From Synergistes jonesii (GTDB taxonomy: Bacteria; Synergistota; Synergistia; Synergistales; Synergistaceae): a stretch of DNA of 64,000 bases. The notes below the pieces were generated by a model, which made no database searches, was not told the DNA's origin, and was given only the letters and a program-made list of their open reading frames with translations. Made by a program: the position numbers and the translations under genes. Positions within the stretch are counted from its first letter, which is position 1. The number at the start of each line of letters is the position of its first letter. Location of the stretch: contig NZ_JMKI01000002.1 of NCBI RefSeq assembly GCF_000712295.1, positions 15 through 64,014 on the forward strand. The letters run 5' to 3'. Below, one piece after another: positions 14,921-24,007 of this stretch.

Positions 14921-16786
14921 CTAATCTACGAGCGCTTTAGGGCCGCGTCCTATCAGATCTCTTCTTCCTGCCTTTATCAGAGCCTTGCGCACGTAATTTT
15001 TATTTTCCGGCATCCAGTACTGGAGCAGGGCGCGCTGCATCCTGCGCTCCTCGGCGCCCCTCGGCACGTAGACCTTCTCCATCGTCATAGGGTCGAGGCC
15101 GGTATGGTAGATGCAGGTCGACAGAGAGCCTGGCGTCGGCGTGAAGTCCTGCACCTGCTCCGGGTGCAGCCCGCTGTCGCGTATGAATTCGGCGAGCTCG
15201 ACCGCATCTTTGAGCGTTGAGCCGGGATGGGCGGAGATGAAGTACGGCACGAGGAACTGCTTCAGGCCGAGCTTCTTGTTTATTTCGGCGTATTTTTTCA
15301 GGAATTCCTCGGTCACTTCGCGCGGAGGCTTGCGCATGTAGCGCAGCACGCTCGCGCTCACGTGCTCGGGCGCGATCTTCAGCTGTCCGCTTATATGCCA
15401 GCGGCAGAGCTCTTCGAGGAAAGCACTTTTTTTGTCGGCGAGTATATAGTCGTAGCGGAGACCGGAGCGGATGAAAACTTTTTTGACGCGCGGCAGCGCG
15501 CGCAGCCTGCGCAGTAGCGCGATGTAGCCCTCATGGCTCGCGCGGAGTTTACCGCAGGGACGCGGGTAAAGACAGGAGCGTCCCTTACATGCACCGCGCC
15601 TGAGGGAGTCCCCGCACTGCGGAGTCGTGAAGTTTGCTGTCGGGCCCCCTACGTCGTGTATGTAGCCTTTGAAATCGGGCAGGCGCGTCAGCAGTTCGGC
15701 TTCCTTTATTATCGATTCGTCGCTGCGGCGCTGTATTATGCGTCCCTGATGCGACGATATCGCGCAGAAGCCGCACTCGCCGAAGCAGCCGCGATGCGTC
15801 GTTATGCTGAATTTAACCTCTTTGAGCGCCGGCACCCCGCCGGCCGCGTCGTAGTCGGGATGCCACGCGCGCGCGTAAGGCAGGGCGTATACTGCGTCCA
15901 TCTCGCCGGTCGAAAGGGGGCGCGCCGGCCTGTTCTGAACGACGAGCCACGCTCCCTGGTCCTGTATCAGCCTTTTCCCGCGCAGCGCGTCGTTCTCGCC
16001 GTAGGATAATCTGAACGCCTCGGCAAATTTTGTCTTGTCGGATGACACCTCACCGAAGGAGGGCAGCGGGACGGCATCTTTCGCCGCGTTCGCGTCGTGA
16101 GTCTTCCAGCAAGTGCCGGGGATATCGCGCATCGACGAGACGCTTTCGCCGTCGGAGAGCCTCCGCGCTATTTCGAGCGAGGCGAGCTCTCCCATACCGT
16201 AAACGAGCAGGTCCGCGCGGCTGTCCGTCAGCATCGAACGGCGCACGCCGTCGCTCCAGTAGTCGTAATGCGCGAGCCGGCGCAGGCTCGCCTCGACGCC
16301 TCCAATGACGAGAGGTATATCGCCCCACAGCTCGCGAACTCTGTTCGAATAGACTACCGTCGCGCGATCGGGCCTGCGTCCCGCTTCCCCGCCCGGCGCG
16401 TAACTGTCCTCCCTGCGCTTTTTGCCTCCCGCCGTGTAGCGGTTCAGCATCGAATCGAGATTCCCGGCGGAGAGCATCGCGCAGAGGCGCGGCCTCCCCA
16501 TCCTGAGGAAGTCCGCCGTGCCGCGCCAGTCAGGCTGCGAAATTATTCCGATGCGAAAGCCGTGCGCCTCGAGCCAGCGCGCTATTATCGCATGCCCGAA
16601 GCTTGGATGGTCGACGTAGGCGTCGCCGGTGATTATAAGGACGTCGAGTTCGTCCCAGCCGCGCACGTCCATATCCGCGCGCGAAACAGGCAGAAAGGCC
16701 TCACGGGAAAGCCCCGCCGTTTTCTTTATCTTTGCCGCGCCGTAAGCGCCCTTCCCCGCTCCGCAGCCGCGTTTGCGAATTTCCAT
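14921..16786 (-). CDS. ygiQ: YgiQ-family radical SAM protein
   Basis: A 621-residue protein of the YgiQ family. Residues about 30-165 form the family-specific N-terminal domain (FLPVSRADMD, GDAYVDHPSFG, SQPDWRG). The radical SAM motif CFGECGFC is at Cys334, Cys338 and Cys341, followed by AISSHQGR. The C-terminal part contains the typical QVQDFTPTPGSLSTCIYHTG segment. The reaction catalysed by YgiQ proteins is not established to my knowledge. The start at 16,786 has AGAGGAAAA upstream and keeps the conserved N-terminus. It is divergent from the YgjP gene and convergent with the tRNA operon. Confidence 0.93.
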   Translation of the reverse strand: MEIRKRGCGAGKGAYGAAKIKKTAGLSREAFLPVSRADMDVRGWDELDVLIITGDAYVDHPSFGHAIIARWLEAHGFRIGIISQPDWRGTADFLRMGRPRLCAMLSAGNLDSMLNRYTAGGKKRREDSYAPGGEAGRRPDRATVVYSNRVRELWGDIPLVIGGVEASLRRLAHYDYWSDGVRRSMLTDSRADLLVYGMGELASLEIARRLSDGESVSSMRDIPGTCWKTHDANAAKDAVPLPSFGEVSSDKTKFAEAFRLSYGENDALRGKRLIQDQGAWLVVQNRPARPLSTGEMDAVYALPYARAWHPDYDAAGGVPALKEVKFSITTHRGCFGECGFCAISSHQGRIIQRRSDESIIKEAELLTRLPDFKGYIHDVGGPTANFTTPQCGDSLRRGACKGRSCLYPRPCGKLRASHEGYIALLRRLRALPRVKKVFIRSGLRYDYILADKKSAFLEELCRWHISGQLKIAPEHVSASVLRYMRKPPREVTEEFLKKYAEINKKLGLKQFLVPYFISAHPGSTLKDAVELAEFIRDSGLHPEQVQDFTPTPGSLSTCIYHTGLDPMTMEKVYVPRGAEERRMQRALLQYWMPENKNYVRKALIKAGRRDLIGRGPKALVD

Positions 16787-16869
16787 TCTTATTTTCCTCT
16801 GTTAAAATCATTTTAGCGCGGAATAAACCGCGTCGCGGCTTTACTACCCCGCCGAATGTATATATTATA

Positions 16870-17556
16870 ATGTCTATGGGCGCTGATTATATAGCCGTGA
16901 ACGGCATCCGCTTCGAGATAAGGAGAAACGCCAGAAGGAAAAATATCGCCGTAGGCGTAGACGACGGCGTTTATTTTGCGGCCGCGCCGCAACGTGTCTC
17001 GCGCAAAGAGCTCGAGTCGCTCCTGCTGAGAAATTTCGACGAGACTATCGAAGCGCTGAAGGAAAAGCTCGCCGCGCAGCGCGGCGGCGGACACAAATAC
17101 CGCGCAGGAGAGCTCTTTTACTGCCGCGGGGAGCTGTATCCTCTGGAAATTTCCGACGGTCCTCTGCGTTTCGACGGCAGCGCTTTCATTTCGGCGCCCT
17201 TCGGCGATGCCGACGCGGCGCGCAGCGCGTTCGAATTTTTTTACGCGCGCAAGACGAGGAGCATCGTGCAGGAGGAATTCCCCACATGGTGCAAGAGAAT
17301 CGGCGCGGGACCGAAGCGCGTGAACATAAAGAACGTCAGGACGCTTTGGGGAAGCTGCTCGGCGTCCGGCAGTATAACCTTCAGCCTGCGGCTCGCGCTC
17401 GTGGCGCCTCCGCTGATGGAGTATGTGATGATACATGAGCTTTGTCACTTTTTTGAGATGAATCACTCTAAAGACTTCTGGCTGCGCGTCGCGCGTTGGT
17501 GTCCCGATTACGCGGAGCGGCGCGCCGAGCTGAGGCGCAGCGGCTACACATGGTGA
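16870..17556 (+). CDS. YgjP/DUF45-family zinc metallopeptidase
   Basis: About 228 residues from ATG 16,870. The family signatures are WGSCS (160-164) and the zincin motif HELCH (189-193) followed by HFFEMNHSKDFW. The soluble M48-like YgjP domain is expected to be a cytoplasmic peptidase; in type I restriction clusters such proteins act as accessory factors, but no restriction operon is adjacent here. The longer frame from 16,732 runs into the divergent ygiQ start and was not used. There is no good Shine-Dalgarno site; TATAAT overlaps the ATG, so a leaderless start is possible. It is followed after 10 bases by the MBL-fold gene. Confidence 0.88.
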   Translation: MSMGADYIAVNGIRFEIRRNARRKNIAVGVDDGVYFAAAPQRVSRKELESLLLRNFDETIEALKEKLAAQRGGGHKYRAGELFYCRGELYPLEISDGPLRFDGSAFISAPFGDADAARSAFEFFYARKTRSIVQEEFPTWCKRIGAGPKRVNIKNVRTLWGSCSASGSITFSLRLALVAPPLMEYVMIHELCHFFEMNHSKDFWLRVARWCPDYAERRAELRRSGYTW

Positions 17557-17566
17557 GGCGCGAACG

Positions 17567-18415
17567 TTGAGCAAGGAGAATTCTTATCCCGATAATTTCA
17601 TAAGATATATAGGCACGGGCGGCGGGCGTTTCTCGATGATAAGGCAGCAGCGCGGCACCGGAGGAATTTGGATCGGCTGCCGCGGTCTCAGCGGCATAAT
17701 CGACCCCGGGCCGGGAAGCCTCGCGCATATCTGCGCGGCAAACCCCACGCTCCTCTCCGACGAGTTGGATTTTGTAATGCTGACGCATAAGCACGTCGAC
17801 CACAGCACCGACGCGAACGTGCTGATCGAATGCATGACGCAGGGGGGCTTCGAAAAAAAAGGAACGATAATAGCGCCCTCCGACGCGCTTTTCGGCGACG
17901 ACCGCGTCATAATGGAATATTCCCAGCGGCGCGCCGAACGCATACATATACCGCGCGACGGCAGTGTCATCGACATAGGAAACGGGCTCGCGGCCGAAGC
18001 GGTCGAGCACCTGCACCACGGCGTCGAGTGCTACGGCTATATCTTCCGCGCGCCCGGCGTGCCAGAATGGGGGATGATCAGCGACAGCAGGATGCTGCCT
18101 TCGTTCGCCCAGAGATATAAAAACTGCGAATTTATCTCAATGAACGTGACCTTCCCTGACAGGAAAAAACACCTCGACCACATCTCGATAGAAGAGGCGA
18201 AGGAGCTGCTTTCGCAGCTTAACGCGAAGAACGCGGTCTTCACTCACTTAGGCGCGATGATGACTTCGCCGGAGGGGAGGCATTTCCTGGAGGATCTCGA
18301 CACGGAAAGGACCGACGTCACCGCCGCCCGTGACGGCATGGTGGTCGACCTGGAAACCCACGAGATATCCTTCTGCGGCGAAAATTTTCCCGCGTCCGCG
18401 CCGTGGCAGCGCTGA
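17567..18415 (+). CDS. MBL-fold metallo-hydrolase
   Basis: A 282-residue metallo-beta-lactamase-fold protein starting at TTG 17,567, with GTGAGG about 9 bases upstream. The di-metal motif THKHVDH gives His74, His76, Asp78 and His79; a further His in HLHHG and HLGAMM near residue 225 complete the site. DPGPGSL is the usual first conserved acidic loop. The family hydrolyses phosphodiester, ester or lactone bonds; the substrate cannot be read from the sequence. It is probably co-transcribed with the YgjP peptidase 10 bases upstream. Confidence 0.85.
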   Translation: MSKENSYPDNFIRYIGTGGGRFSMIRQQRGTGGIWIGCRGLSGIIDPGPGSLAHICAANPTLLSDELDFVMLTHKHVDHSTDANVLIECMTQGGFEKKGTIIAPSDALFGDDRVIMEYSQRRAERIHIPRDGSVIDIGNGLAAEAVEHLHHGVECYGYIFRAPGVPEWGMISDSRMLPSFAQRYKNCEFISMNVTFPDRKKHLDHISIEEAKELLSQLNAKNAVFTHLGAMMTSPEGRHFLEDLDTERTDVTAARDGMVVDLETHEISFCGENFPASAPWQR

Positions 18416-18451
18416 ACGCGCTCTGCGCAGGCGCATCTTCCGCCCATTTTC

Positions 18452-18465
18452 GTCCGAACGCGGAC
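18452..18465. repeat. Hairpin repeat GTCCGAACGCGGAC, copy 2
   Basis: Identical to 14,862-14,875, again following a CATTTT stretch, just after the MBL-fold gene. The two copies bracket the ygiQ-YgjP-MBL segment in the same orientation. Confidence 0.6.
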
Positions 18466-18545
18466 GTCCGGATTTCCGCCCCTGTTAATATCCGAATTTT
18501 TGCATTATCATTATCTTGTATTGTATTACAGGCGGGAGGGATATG

Positions 18546-20723
18546 ATGCAGAACTGCGACGCGCTCGTCATAAAGAGGGAATCATCGGAAGAAACATTTT
18601 CCCCGGAACGTTTTTCGGCCCGTATGTCTGAGCTTTTCCCAAAGGCTTCGGCCGCCGAAGCGTGGATACGTTCGGGCATGCACATCCCCGCCGTTCTGAA
18701 GGATACGATATCCTCCTACAGGCTGATCTCGCGGCACAGGACGGCCGAGGGGCACGGGAAAGCCGACTGCCTACAGATAAAGCTCGCGCCCGGCGCGGAG
18801 CTTCTCCGTTCTGAAAAAAAGTGCCTGAATTTCATCCTCTCCTATATGAAAAAAGAATCCGCAGACGCGGCGCTGCTCGCGATAGTGCCGGCCGGAGGCG
18901 GAGGAAGCATTTCGCTCTTCGCGCTCTCGCCAGCAAGGCGCGGAGTCGTCATTCCTCAGGAGATCTTAGAGATGATGACGGTCGAGGGCATAAAAAACTA
19001 CCTCATGAAGGCCTGCCGTATCTCCCCGGCGGCGCTCGGCGGATATTTCTCCGACGACGCCATACTCTTCGACGACACGCCGATAGCGAAGGCGGCGAAG
19101 GAGATCGACGCGGCGCTCGACGCAATGCTCTTCTGCGACATCGCCTCCGGCTGCGGAGAGATAGCCGTGACCGCTGCGAAAAAAGTAGCGGCCGCGCGCG
19201 CCGGCCTGAACAAATATCTCCCACAGCGGCAGAACAGCGACGAAGACTTTTTCCTGCGCCGTTTCATCGAAAGCTCGCTCTTCGCCACCGACTGCAGCGA
19301 GGCTGCGGTCGACATCCTGAAGGCAAGGCTCAAGGCGCTATGTCCCGGCGCGAAGCTGCCAGAAGAACGCTTTGCATGGGGAAGCGTCCTCGTCGACGGA
19401 ATATTCGACGACGTAAAATTCGACCTGATAATTTCCAACCCGCCGCACCTGCGCGGCGGGCAGCTTTCCACGCTAAAGCCTCTGCTCTTCGGCTACTCCT
19501 CCTCGCGCTTCAACTCCGACGTCTACTGCTACTACGTCGAAAAATCCTACTCTATGCTCTCCGGGCGCGGATCTTCCGCAATGCTCGTCTCCGACAAATG
19601 GATGAAGACGAAATACGGCGAAGGGCTCAGGGATTTTTTCACCTTCCACAAGCCTTACGTCATAATGGATCTCGGAAGGCCGAAGGAGCTCAAAGGCGCG
19701 GCGACCGCCTTATCTGCGATATTCTTTTTCAGAGAACCGCAGAGTGGCGCGGCGAAATCCGTCGACGCATCCCTCGAACTGAAGGCGCCGCCCGCGTCGC
19801 TCTTCGACGAGGAGGAGGCGCAGGATAAGGAAGAGCGCGGCCGACCGGCGGCGCGCATCCTCGAAAACACTGCGCAGCAGCTCGTGCAGAAACTCATGGA
19901 GGAAAATGCGCCTCTTTCGCGCTCCGGCTTCGGCAGGGTCTACAGGGGCATACTCACCGGTCTGAACGAAGCGTTCGTGTTAGACGCCGAAAAGGCGCGC
20001 GAAATATCCGAAAGAGAGCCGGCTTCGGCTGAGCTTATCGTCCCCTTCTACTCGGGGCGCGACGTAAAGCGCTATTACCTTCCGCAGGAAAAAAGGTATC
20101 TGATCTTCATGCCGAAGGGCTTCACAGACGGCATGAGCGGCTTTTCGGACGGCTACGTCTGGCTCGCGAAAAACCACCCGCTGCTCGCGACGCACTTAGC
20201 ACGCTACGAGGCGAAAGCCGCCGCGCGCCGCGACCGCGGCGATTATTGGTGGGAACTCCGCCCGTGCGGCTACTACGACGTCTTCCGCAATAAAAAAATC
20301 ATCCTGCCGATCATATGCAGAAATATTTCCGCGGCGGCGGACCGGCGCGGCGTCTACGCCAACGACAAATGCTGCGTGATAGAGGGCGGCGACCCCTTCC
20401 TGATCGCGCTGTTGAATTCCTCTCTGCTCGATTTCGTCTTCAGGATGATATCGCCCGCACTGCTGAACGATTACTGCGAGCTCCGTCCCTCGATACTCGA
20501 AAAGCTCCCGATAGCGACGCCCAAAAGCGCGAAGGCTAAGGAGGCCGCGAGCAGAATCGCCGAAATGGGCGAAAAGCTCTCCGCGCTCTACGAAGAAAAT
20601 CCTCCTGCGAAGTACGGCTCTCCGCCCGAAGAAATACGCAACGCCGAGAGGGAGGCCAACCGCCTCGTTTACAGCCTCTACGGGCTTACTCCCAAAGAGA
20701 TAGCCGTAGTTGAAAATAACTGA
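18546..20723 (+). CDS. Orphan Eco57I-type N6-adenine DNA methyltransferase
   Basis: About 725 residues. ATG 18,546 is 5 bases from GGGAGGG; ATG 18,543 is also possible. The SAM-binding motif I is near residues 198-206 (CDIASGCGEIAVTA). The catalytic motif IV reads NPPH (298-301) instead of the usual NPPY, followed by GYSSSRFNSDVYCYYVEKSY and the LVSDKWMKTKYGEGLR segment typical of Eco57I/PglX-like enzymes. The C-terminal third (from about residue 440) resembles a TaqI-like target-recognition domain. The N-terminal 160 residues show no intact nuclease motif, and no restriction gene is adjacent. It is either a solitary modification enzyme or a type IIG protein that lost its nuclease. Confidence 0.8.
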   Translation: MQNCDALVIKRESSEETFSPERFSARMSELFPKASAAEAWIRSGMHIPAVLKDTISSYRLISRHRTAEGHGKADCLQIKLAPGAELLRSEKKCLNFILSYMKKESADAALLAIVPAGGGGSISLFALSPARRGVVIPQEILEMMTVEGIKNYLMKACRISPAALGGYFSDDAILFDDTPIAKAAKEIDAALDAMLFCDIASGCGEIAVTAAKKVAAARAGLNKYLPQRQNSDEDFFLRRFIESSLFATDCSEAAVDILKARLKALCPGAKLPEERFAWGSVLVDGIFDDVKFDLIISNPPHLRGGQLSTLKPLLFGYSSSRFNSDVYCYYVEKSYSMLSGRGSSAMLVSDKWMKTKYGEGLRDFFTFHKPYVIMDLGRPKELKGAATALSAIFFFREPQSGAAKSVDASLELKAPPASLFDEEEAQDKEERGRPAARILENTAQQLVQKLMEENAPLSRSGFGRVYRGILTGLNEAFVLDAEKAREISEREPASAELIVPFYSGRDVKRYYLPQEKRYLIFMPKGFTDGMSGFSDGYVWLAKNHPLLATHLARYEAKAAARRDRGDYWWELRPCGYYDVFRNKKIILPIICRNISAAADRRGVYANDKCCVIEGGDPFLIALLNSSLLDFVFRMISPALLNDYCELRPSILEKLPIATPKSAKAKEAASRIAEMGEKLSALYEENPPAKYGSPPEEIRNAEREANRLVYSLYGLTPKEIAVVENN

Positions 20724-20793
20724 CGAAGGGCATATCATTTACCTTCAAAGCCTGACCCGGCAACATCTGAAATCTGAGAGGTGTTATATAAAA

Positions 20794-21687
20794 ATGAAAA
20801 GCCGACGCATCGCAGCGCTGCTGATGCTTTCTTTGGTAGCGTTCATATGGGGTACGTCCTTCGTAGCGCAGATATTGGGGATGGAACATATAGGGCCATT
20901 TACTTTCTGCGCGGCAAGATATTTCATAGCTTCTATTTTTACCATAGCTTTCGCGGCATTTATGGGCATGAGAAAAACAGATGTTATGCCGAACGATACA
21001 TTTGCCTATGACTGGCGTTCCTGCTTAGTTCCCGGTGTCATCTGCGGGACTGTGCTCTTCGCAGGGACAGCCCTTCAGCAGACGGGACTGCTCTTCACCT
21101 CCGCAGGCAAATCCGCTTTCATAACGGCTATGTATATCGTCATAGTGCCTCTCTTTGGCCTCTTTGCTGGAAAGATACCTTCAAGGTCCACACTCCTGGC
21201 GCTTGCCGCAAGTACGGTTGGGCTGTATCTGATATCTGTAAAAGAAGACTTTTCTGTAGCCCCCGGCGACGCGCTGACACTGACAGGGGCTCTTTTTTGG
21301 GCGCTGCATATCATCGTCTGCGGTCATTTCGCCCAAAAATACGACGCGTTCAAATTATCTGCAATACAATTCTCGGCTGTCGCCGTTTTATCTGTGTTCT
21401 TTGCTCTGCTCATGGAAACGCCGCACTTGAATGAAATAATCATTTCCTGGAAGCCGCTGATATACTCAGGCCTCATATCAACATGCGTAGCATACACCAT
21501 GCAGATGGCGGCTCAGCGATACGTGCCGCCTGTCCAGGCAAGCATCATACTTATTTCCGAGTCAGTATTCGCGGCGCTCGCAGGCTTTCTGTTCTTAGGC
21601 GAATCCCTGACGGCACGCGAGATCACAGGATGCGTTATAATGCTTGCCGCCACGCTCACAGCGCAGATACAGGAAGCAAGGGCGTAA
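20794..21687 (+). CDS. EamA/DMT-family transporter
   Basis: About 297 residues from ATG 20,794, with GAGAGGTG upstream; the longer frame begins inside the methyltransferase gene. About ten membrane helices form two EamA repeats; the family motif FIWGTSFVAQ is at the N-terminus and the second repeat starts near ALFWALHIIVCGHFA. These are drug/metabolite exporters, often for amino acids or related compounds; the substrate is not predictable. Base composition is less GC-rich than the methyltransferase before it. A tRNA-Val gene follows with its own promoter. Confidence 0.88.
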   Translation: MKSRRIAALLMLSLVAFIWGTSFVAQILGMEHIGPFTFCAARYFIASIFTIAFAAFMGMRKTDVMPNDTFAYDWRSCLVPGVICGTVLFAGTALQQTGLLFTSAGKSAFITAMYIVIVPLFGLFAGKIPSRSTLLALAASTVGLYLISVKEDFSVAPGDALTLTGALFWALHIIVCGHFAQKYDAFKLSAIQFSAVAVLSVFFALLMETPHLNEIIISWKPLIYSGLISTCVAYTMQMAAQRYVPPVQASIILISESVFAALAGFLFLGESLTAREITGCVIMLAATLTAQIQEARA

Positions 21688-21738
21688 GACAAAAGATCTG
21701 TCTGTCCTGCATATGCGACCGTAATTTCCGATACAGAG

Positions 21739-21767
21739 TTGACAGAAAGCTCTTTCCGCTGTAGAAT
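21739..21767 (+). promoter_or_regulatory. Promoter of tRNA-Val (GAC)
   Basis: TTGACA (21,739-21,744) and TAGAAT (21,762-21,767) with a 17-base spacer, 17 bases before the tRNA. Confidence 0.88.
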
Positions 21768-21784
21768 TTTTTTCTGTCAGGCAG

Positions 21785-21859
21785 GGGCGGTTAGTTCAGA
21801 GGTAGAACGCTTCCTTGACACGGAAGAGGTCAGAAGTTCAATTCTTCTATCGCCCACCA
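21785..21859 (+). tRNA. tRNA-Val (GAC)
   Basis: Acceptor GGGCGGT pairs with ATCGCCC (one G-U pair); the anticodon loop CTTGACA gives GAC; CCA is encoded. Single-gene transcript with its own promoter and terminator. Confidence 0.96.
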
Positions 21860-21864
21860 TCGAT

Positions 21865-21902
21865 AGGAGCGGAGTCCGGCAAGAGCCGGGCTCCTTTTTT
21901 TG
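21865..21902 (+). terminator. Terminator of tRNA-Val
   Basis: AGGAGC/GCTCCT outer stem with an inner CCGGC/GCCGG stem, followed by seven T. Confidence 0.9.
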
Positions 21903-21951
21903 CCGATCCCTCTTCTTCTACCGGCGCGGCGCCGTACGGAGCGACGGGCCC

Positions 21952-22722
21952 TTAATCGCCGCGCTGCATGCCGCCGCCGATTATCGCCGCTCCTATCGCT
22001 CCGGCGTACTGCGCGAGCTTCGGCGACGTCACCCTTCGCCCGGTCTTTTTTTCGATAAGGGCCCTGAGCGTTTCGTTCTGCGCGCAGCCGCCGGTGAAGC
22101 AGATATCTCCGCTCTCTGAAATACGCGATAAAAGATTCACCGCCCTCTGCGCGACTGAGTCGAGCAGCCCGAGGCATATCGATTCCTTCGGCACGCCGCG
22201 CGCCAGAAGACCGATCACCTCAGATTCGGCGAAGACCGTGCACATGCTGCTTATCGGCTGCAGGGGCGTCCCCTCTGGTATACCGCAGAAATCCGCGAGC
22301 GTGCAGCCGAGATGCGCCGCCATGTTCTGCAAAAATCTCCCGGTGCCGGCGGCGCATTTGTCGTTCATCATAAAGTCCGCGACCCTTCCGTCAGGATAGA
22401 GCGATATGACCTTTGAATCCTGCCCGCCGATGTCGAGCACGGTGCGCGCCGTCGGCACGAGGTAGTGGGCGCCGGCGGCGTGGCAGGTTATTTCGGTCAC
22501 GCGCCGGTCGGCAGAAAACACGTTTCTTCCGTAGCCCGTCGCCGTGACGCGTACGTCGTGATCATGCGGTATGCGCCCGCGCCTCTTTATCTGAGCCACC
22601 GCCCTCGCCGCGCTCTCACGCGGCGCCCAGCCCGTAGGCGTGATGCAGCAGATGAAGCTGCGCCCGTTCCAGAGCGCGCCCTTCGTCGCCGTCGAGCCTA
22701 TATCCACTCCGACGTTCGGCAT
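21952..22722 (-). CDS. 2-hydroxyacyl-CoA dehydratase-type activator / double-cubane protein reductase
   Basis: About 256 residues from ATG 22,722, with GGAGATG upstream and the start 2 bases after the preceding stop. This is an ASKHA-fold ATPase of the HgdC/YjiL family: GVDIGSTATKGALW (phosphate 1), DIGGQDSK, and NDKCAAGTGRF and SMCTVFAESE, which supply the cysteines for the [4Fe-4S] cluster shared by the dimer. It uses ATP to inject low-potential electrons into its partner encoded just upstream. Length matches E. coli YjiL. The pairing with a single-subunit partner favours the double-cubane (DCCP/DCCR) type over a two-subunit dehydratase. Confidence 0.9.
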   Translation of the reverse strand: MPNVGVDIGSTATKGALWNGRSFICCITPTGWAPRESAARAVAQIKRRGRIPHDHDVRVTATGYGRNVFSADRRVTEITCHAAGAHYLVPTARTVLDIGGQDSKVISLYPDGRVADFMMNDKCAAGTGRFLQNMAAHLGCTLADFCGIPEGTPLQPISSMCTVFAESEVIGLLARGVPKESICLGLLDSVAQRAVNLLSRISESGDICFTGGCAQNETLRALIEKKTGRRVTSPKLAQYAGAIGAAIIGGGMQRGD

Positions 22723-22723
22723 C

Positions 22724-23875
22724 TTACAGCATCTCCGCGAAGGCGCCCAGCCTCGTGGCAAGCTGCCCCACGTCTCCCTGCGAATAGTCCGTTTCAACGG
22801 CTATGTACTGGGCTCCGTCCCCGGCGAGCGCGGTGCGGACGGAATAAGACTCTACGCTATAGGTGTGGCAGGCCTGAAGGATCACCTCTGCGACGCCGTC
22901 GGCGCGGTATTTTTTGATATAGTGCCGCAGCAGTTTGATTCTCTCTTTATTCGGCGACATGACGGAGCAGGGAATCGAAAGATATTTTTCGGACAGAGCG
23001 TCGATCGGCGGGATATCCTCGCTGACCTTGTAATGAGCGCATTTCAAATTGCCGCAGTTCTCGAAGCCGACGACCGTCGAAGCGCACTCGGGAGCCTCTA
23101 TCGCTTCGACTACCTTTTCGAGAGACTTGCCCATCGGACAGCCGGTAATGAGTATGCGGTGCGTCGCGACGTTTACGCGGCGCTTTCCCTCCATATAATT
23201 CTCCAGCAGCCTGTCTGTGAGAGCATTTACGCTCGCGACCGCCTTTTCATAGTCGAACGTAAATTTGAGGTAATCCGACACGAGCATTATCTCCTTGCCG
23301 GTAACCACCGCGTCCGGCAGCGTCGAAAGATTATAGAAGCGCAGCGCAGCCGCGTTTATCGAATTTCTCAGCGCGATGGAGGCGGATAATTTTTCGTCTG
23401 TGATACGCACGTCGAAACGCTCCTCTAAAACTTCCTTCAATCTGATTATTTCGTACTTCCACAGCTCAAGGCTCTTCGTATGTTCGGTCGTCTGAGGAAG
23501 CTGCATCACGTGGGTGGGACGCAGCGCGTCCAGCAGTTCGTACATTTTTTTCTTGCCGTCGCAGGTCGTTTCGCCGACTACCATATCGCAGAAATGAAAA
23601 TATGGGCACGTGTCGGTAAGGGCGAAGCCGTAGCTCGACTTGATGAGCGGGCAGAGGTTGCGCGGCAGATGCTTCTCCGCCGCCGATATCGGCTTTTCGC
23701 TCGTGCTGCAGAGCGACACCGCTATGCCGCCGGCCGCGTTTATAAGCTCCCACGGCGTAAAGGTGCAGTAGGTGCCGACTATCGGACGCCCCGCCTCTTT
23801 AAGCTCCTTCACCGCGACGGGCGCGTTTCGCACACCTTCGCGCATTTCTTCAAATATCTCGTCTATATCGTTCAT
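22724..23875 (-). CDS. 2-hydroxyacyl-CoA dehydratase-family protein, YjiM/double-cubane type
   Basis: A 383-residue protein, the same length as E. coli YjiM, belonging to the HgdB/FldB superfamily. Conserved cysteines occur in GTYCTFTPWELINAAGG, NLCPLIKSSYGF, GETTCDGKKK, NCGNLKC and QACHTY. That set, and a single dehydratase-like subunit paired with its activator, resemble double-cubane cluster proteins, which hold a [Fe4S4]-S-[Fe4S4] cluster and reduce small molecules such as acetylene or azide in vitro. No CoA-transferase or second dehydratase subunit is nearby. AAGGTGAT precedes the ATG. The physiological substrate is unknown. Confidence 0.85.
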   Translation of the reverse strand: MNDIDEIFEEMREGVRNAPVAVKELKEAGRPIVGTYCTFTPWELINAAGGIAVSLCSTSEKPISAAEKHLPRNLCPLIKSSYGFALTDTCPYFHFCDMVVGETTCDGKKKMYELLDALRPTHVMQLPQTTEHTKSLELWKYEIIRLKEVLEERFDVRITDEKLSASIALRNSINAAALRFYNLSTLPDAVVTGKEIMLVSDYLKFTFDYEKAVASVNALTDRLLENYMEGKRRVNVATHRILITGCPMGKSLEKVVEAIEAPECASTVVGFENCGNLKCAHYKVSEDIPPIDALSEKYLSIPCSVMSPNKERIKLLRHYIKKYRADGVAEVILQACHTYSVESYSVRTALAGDGAQYIAVETDYSQGDVGQLATRLGAFAEML

Positions 23876-24007
23876 GATCTATCACCTTGCAGATTTATTT
23901 TTAACGCAGACAACAAATATAGGAATTCACGCGGCCGCGAGGCAGCGCAAATTCCTGCCTGAGGCGCCTGACTATCCCGCTTATAAGAGTAGGGCTTATA
24001 CTGACGG

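Noticed and set aside
16097-16816. Plus-strand frame of 239 codons opposite ygiQ
   Set aside because: Antisense shadow of a strongly supported radical SAM gene.
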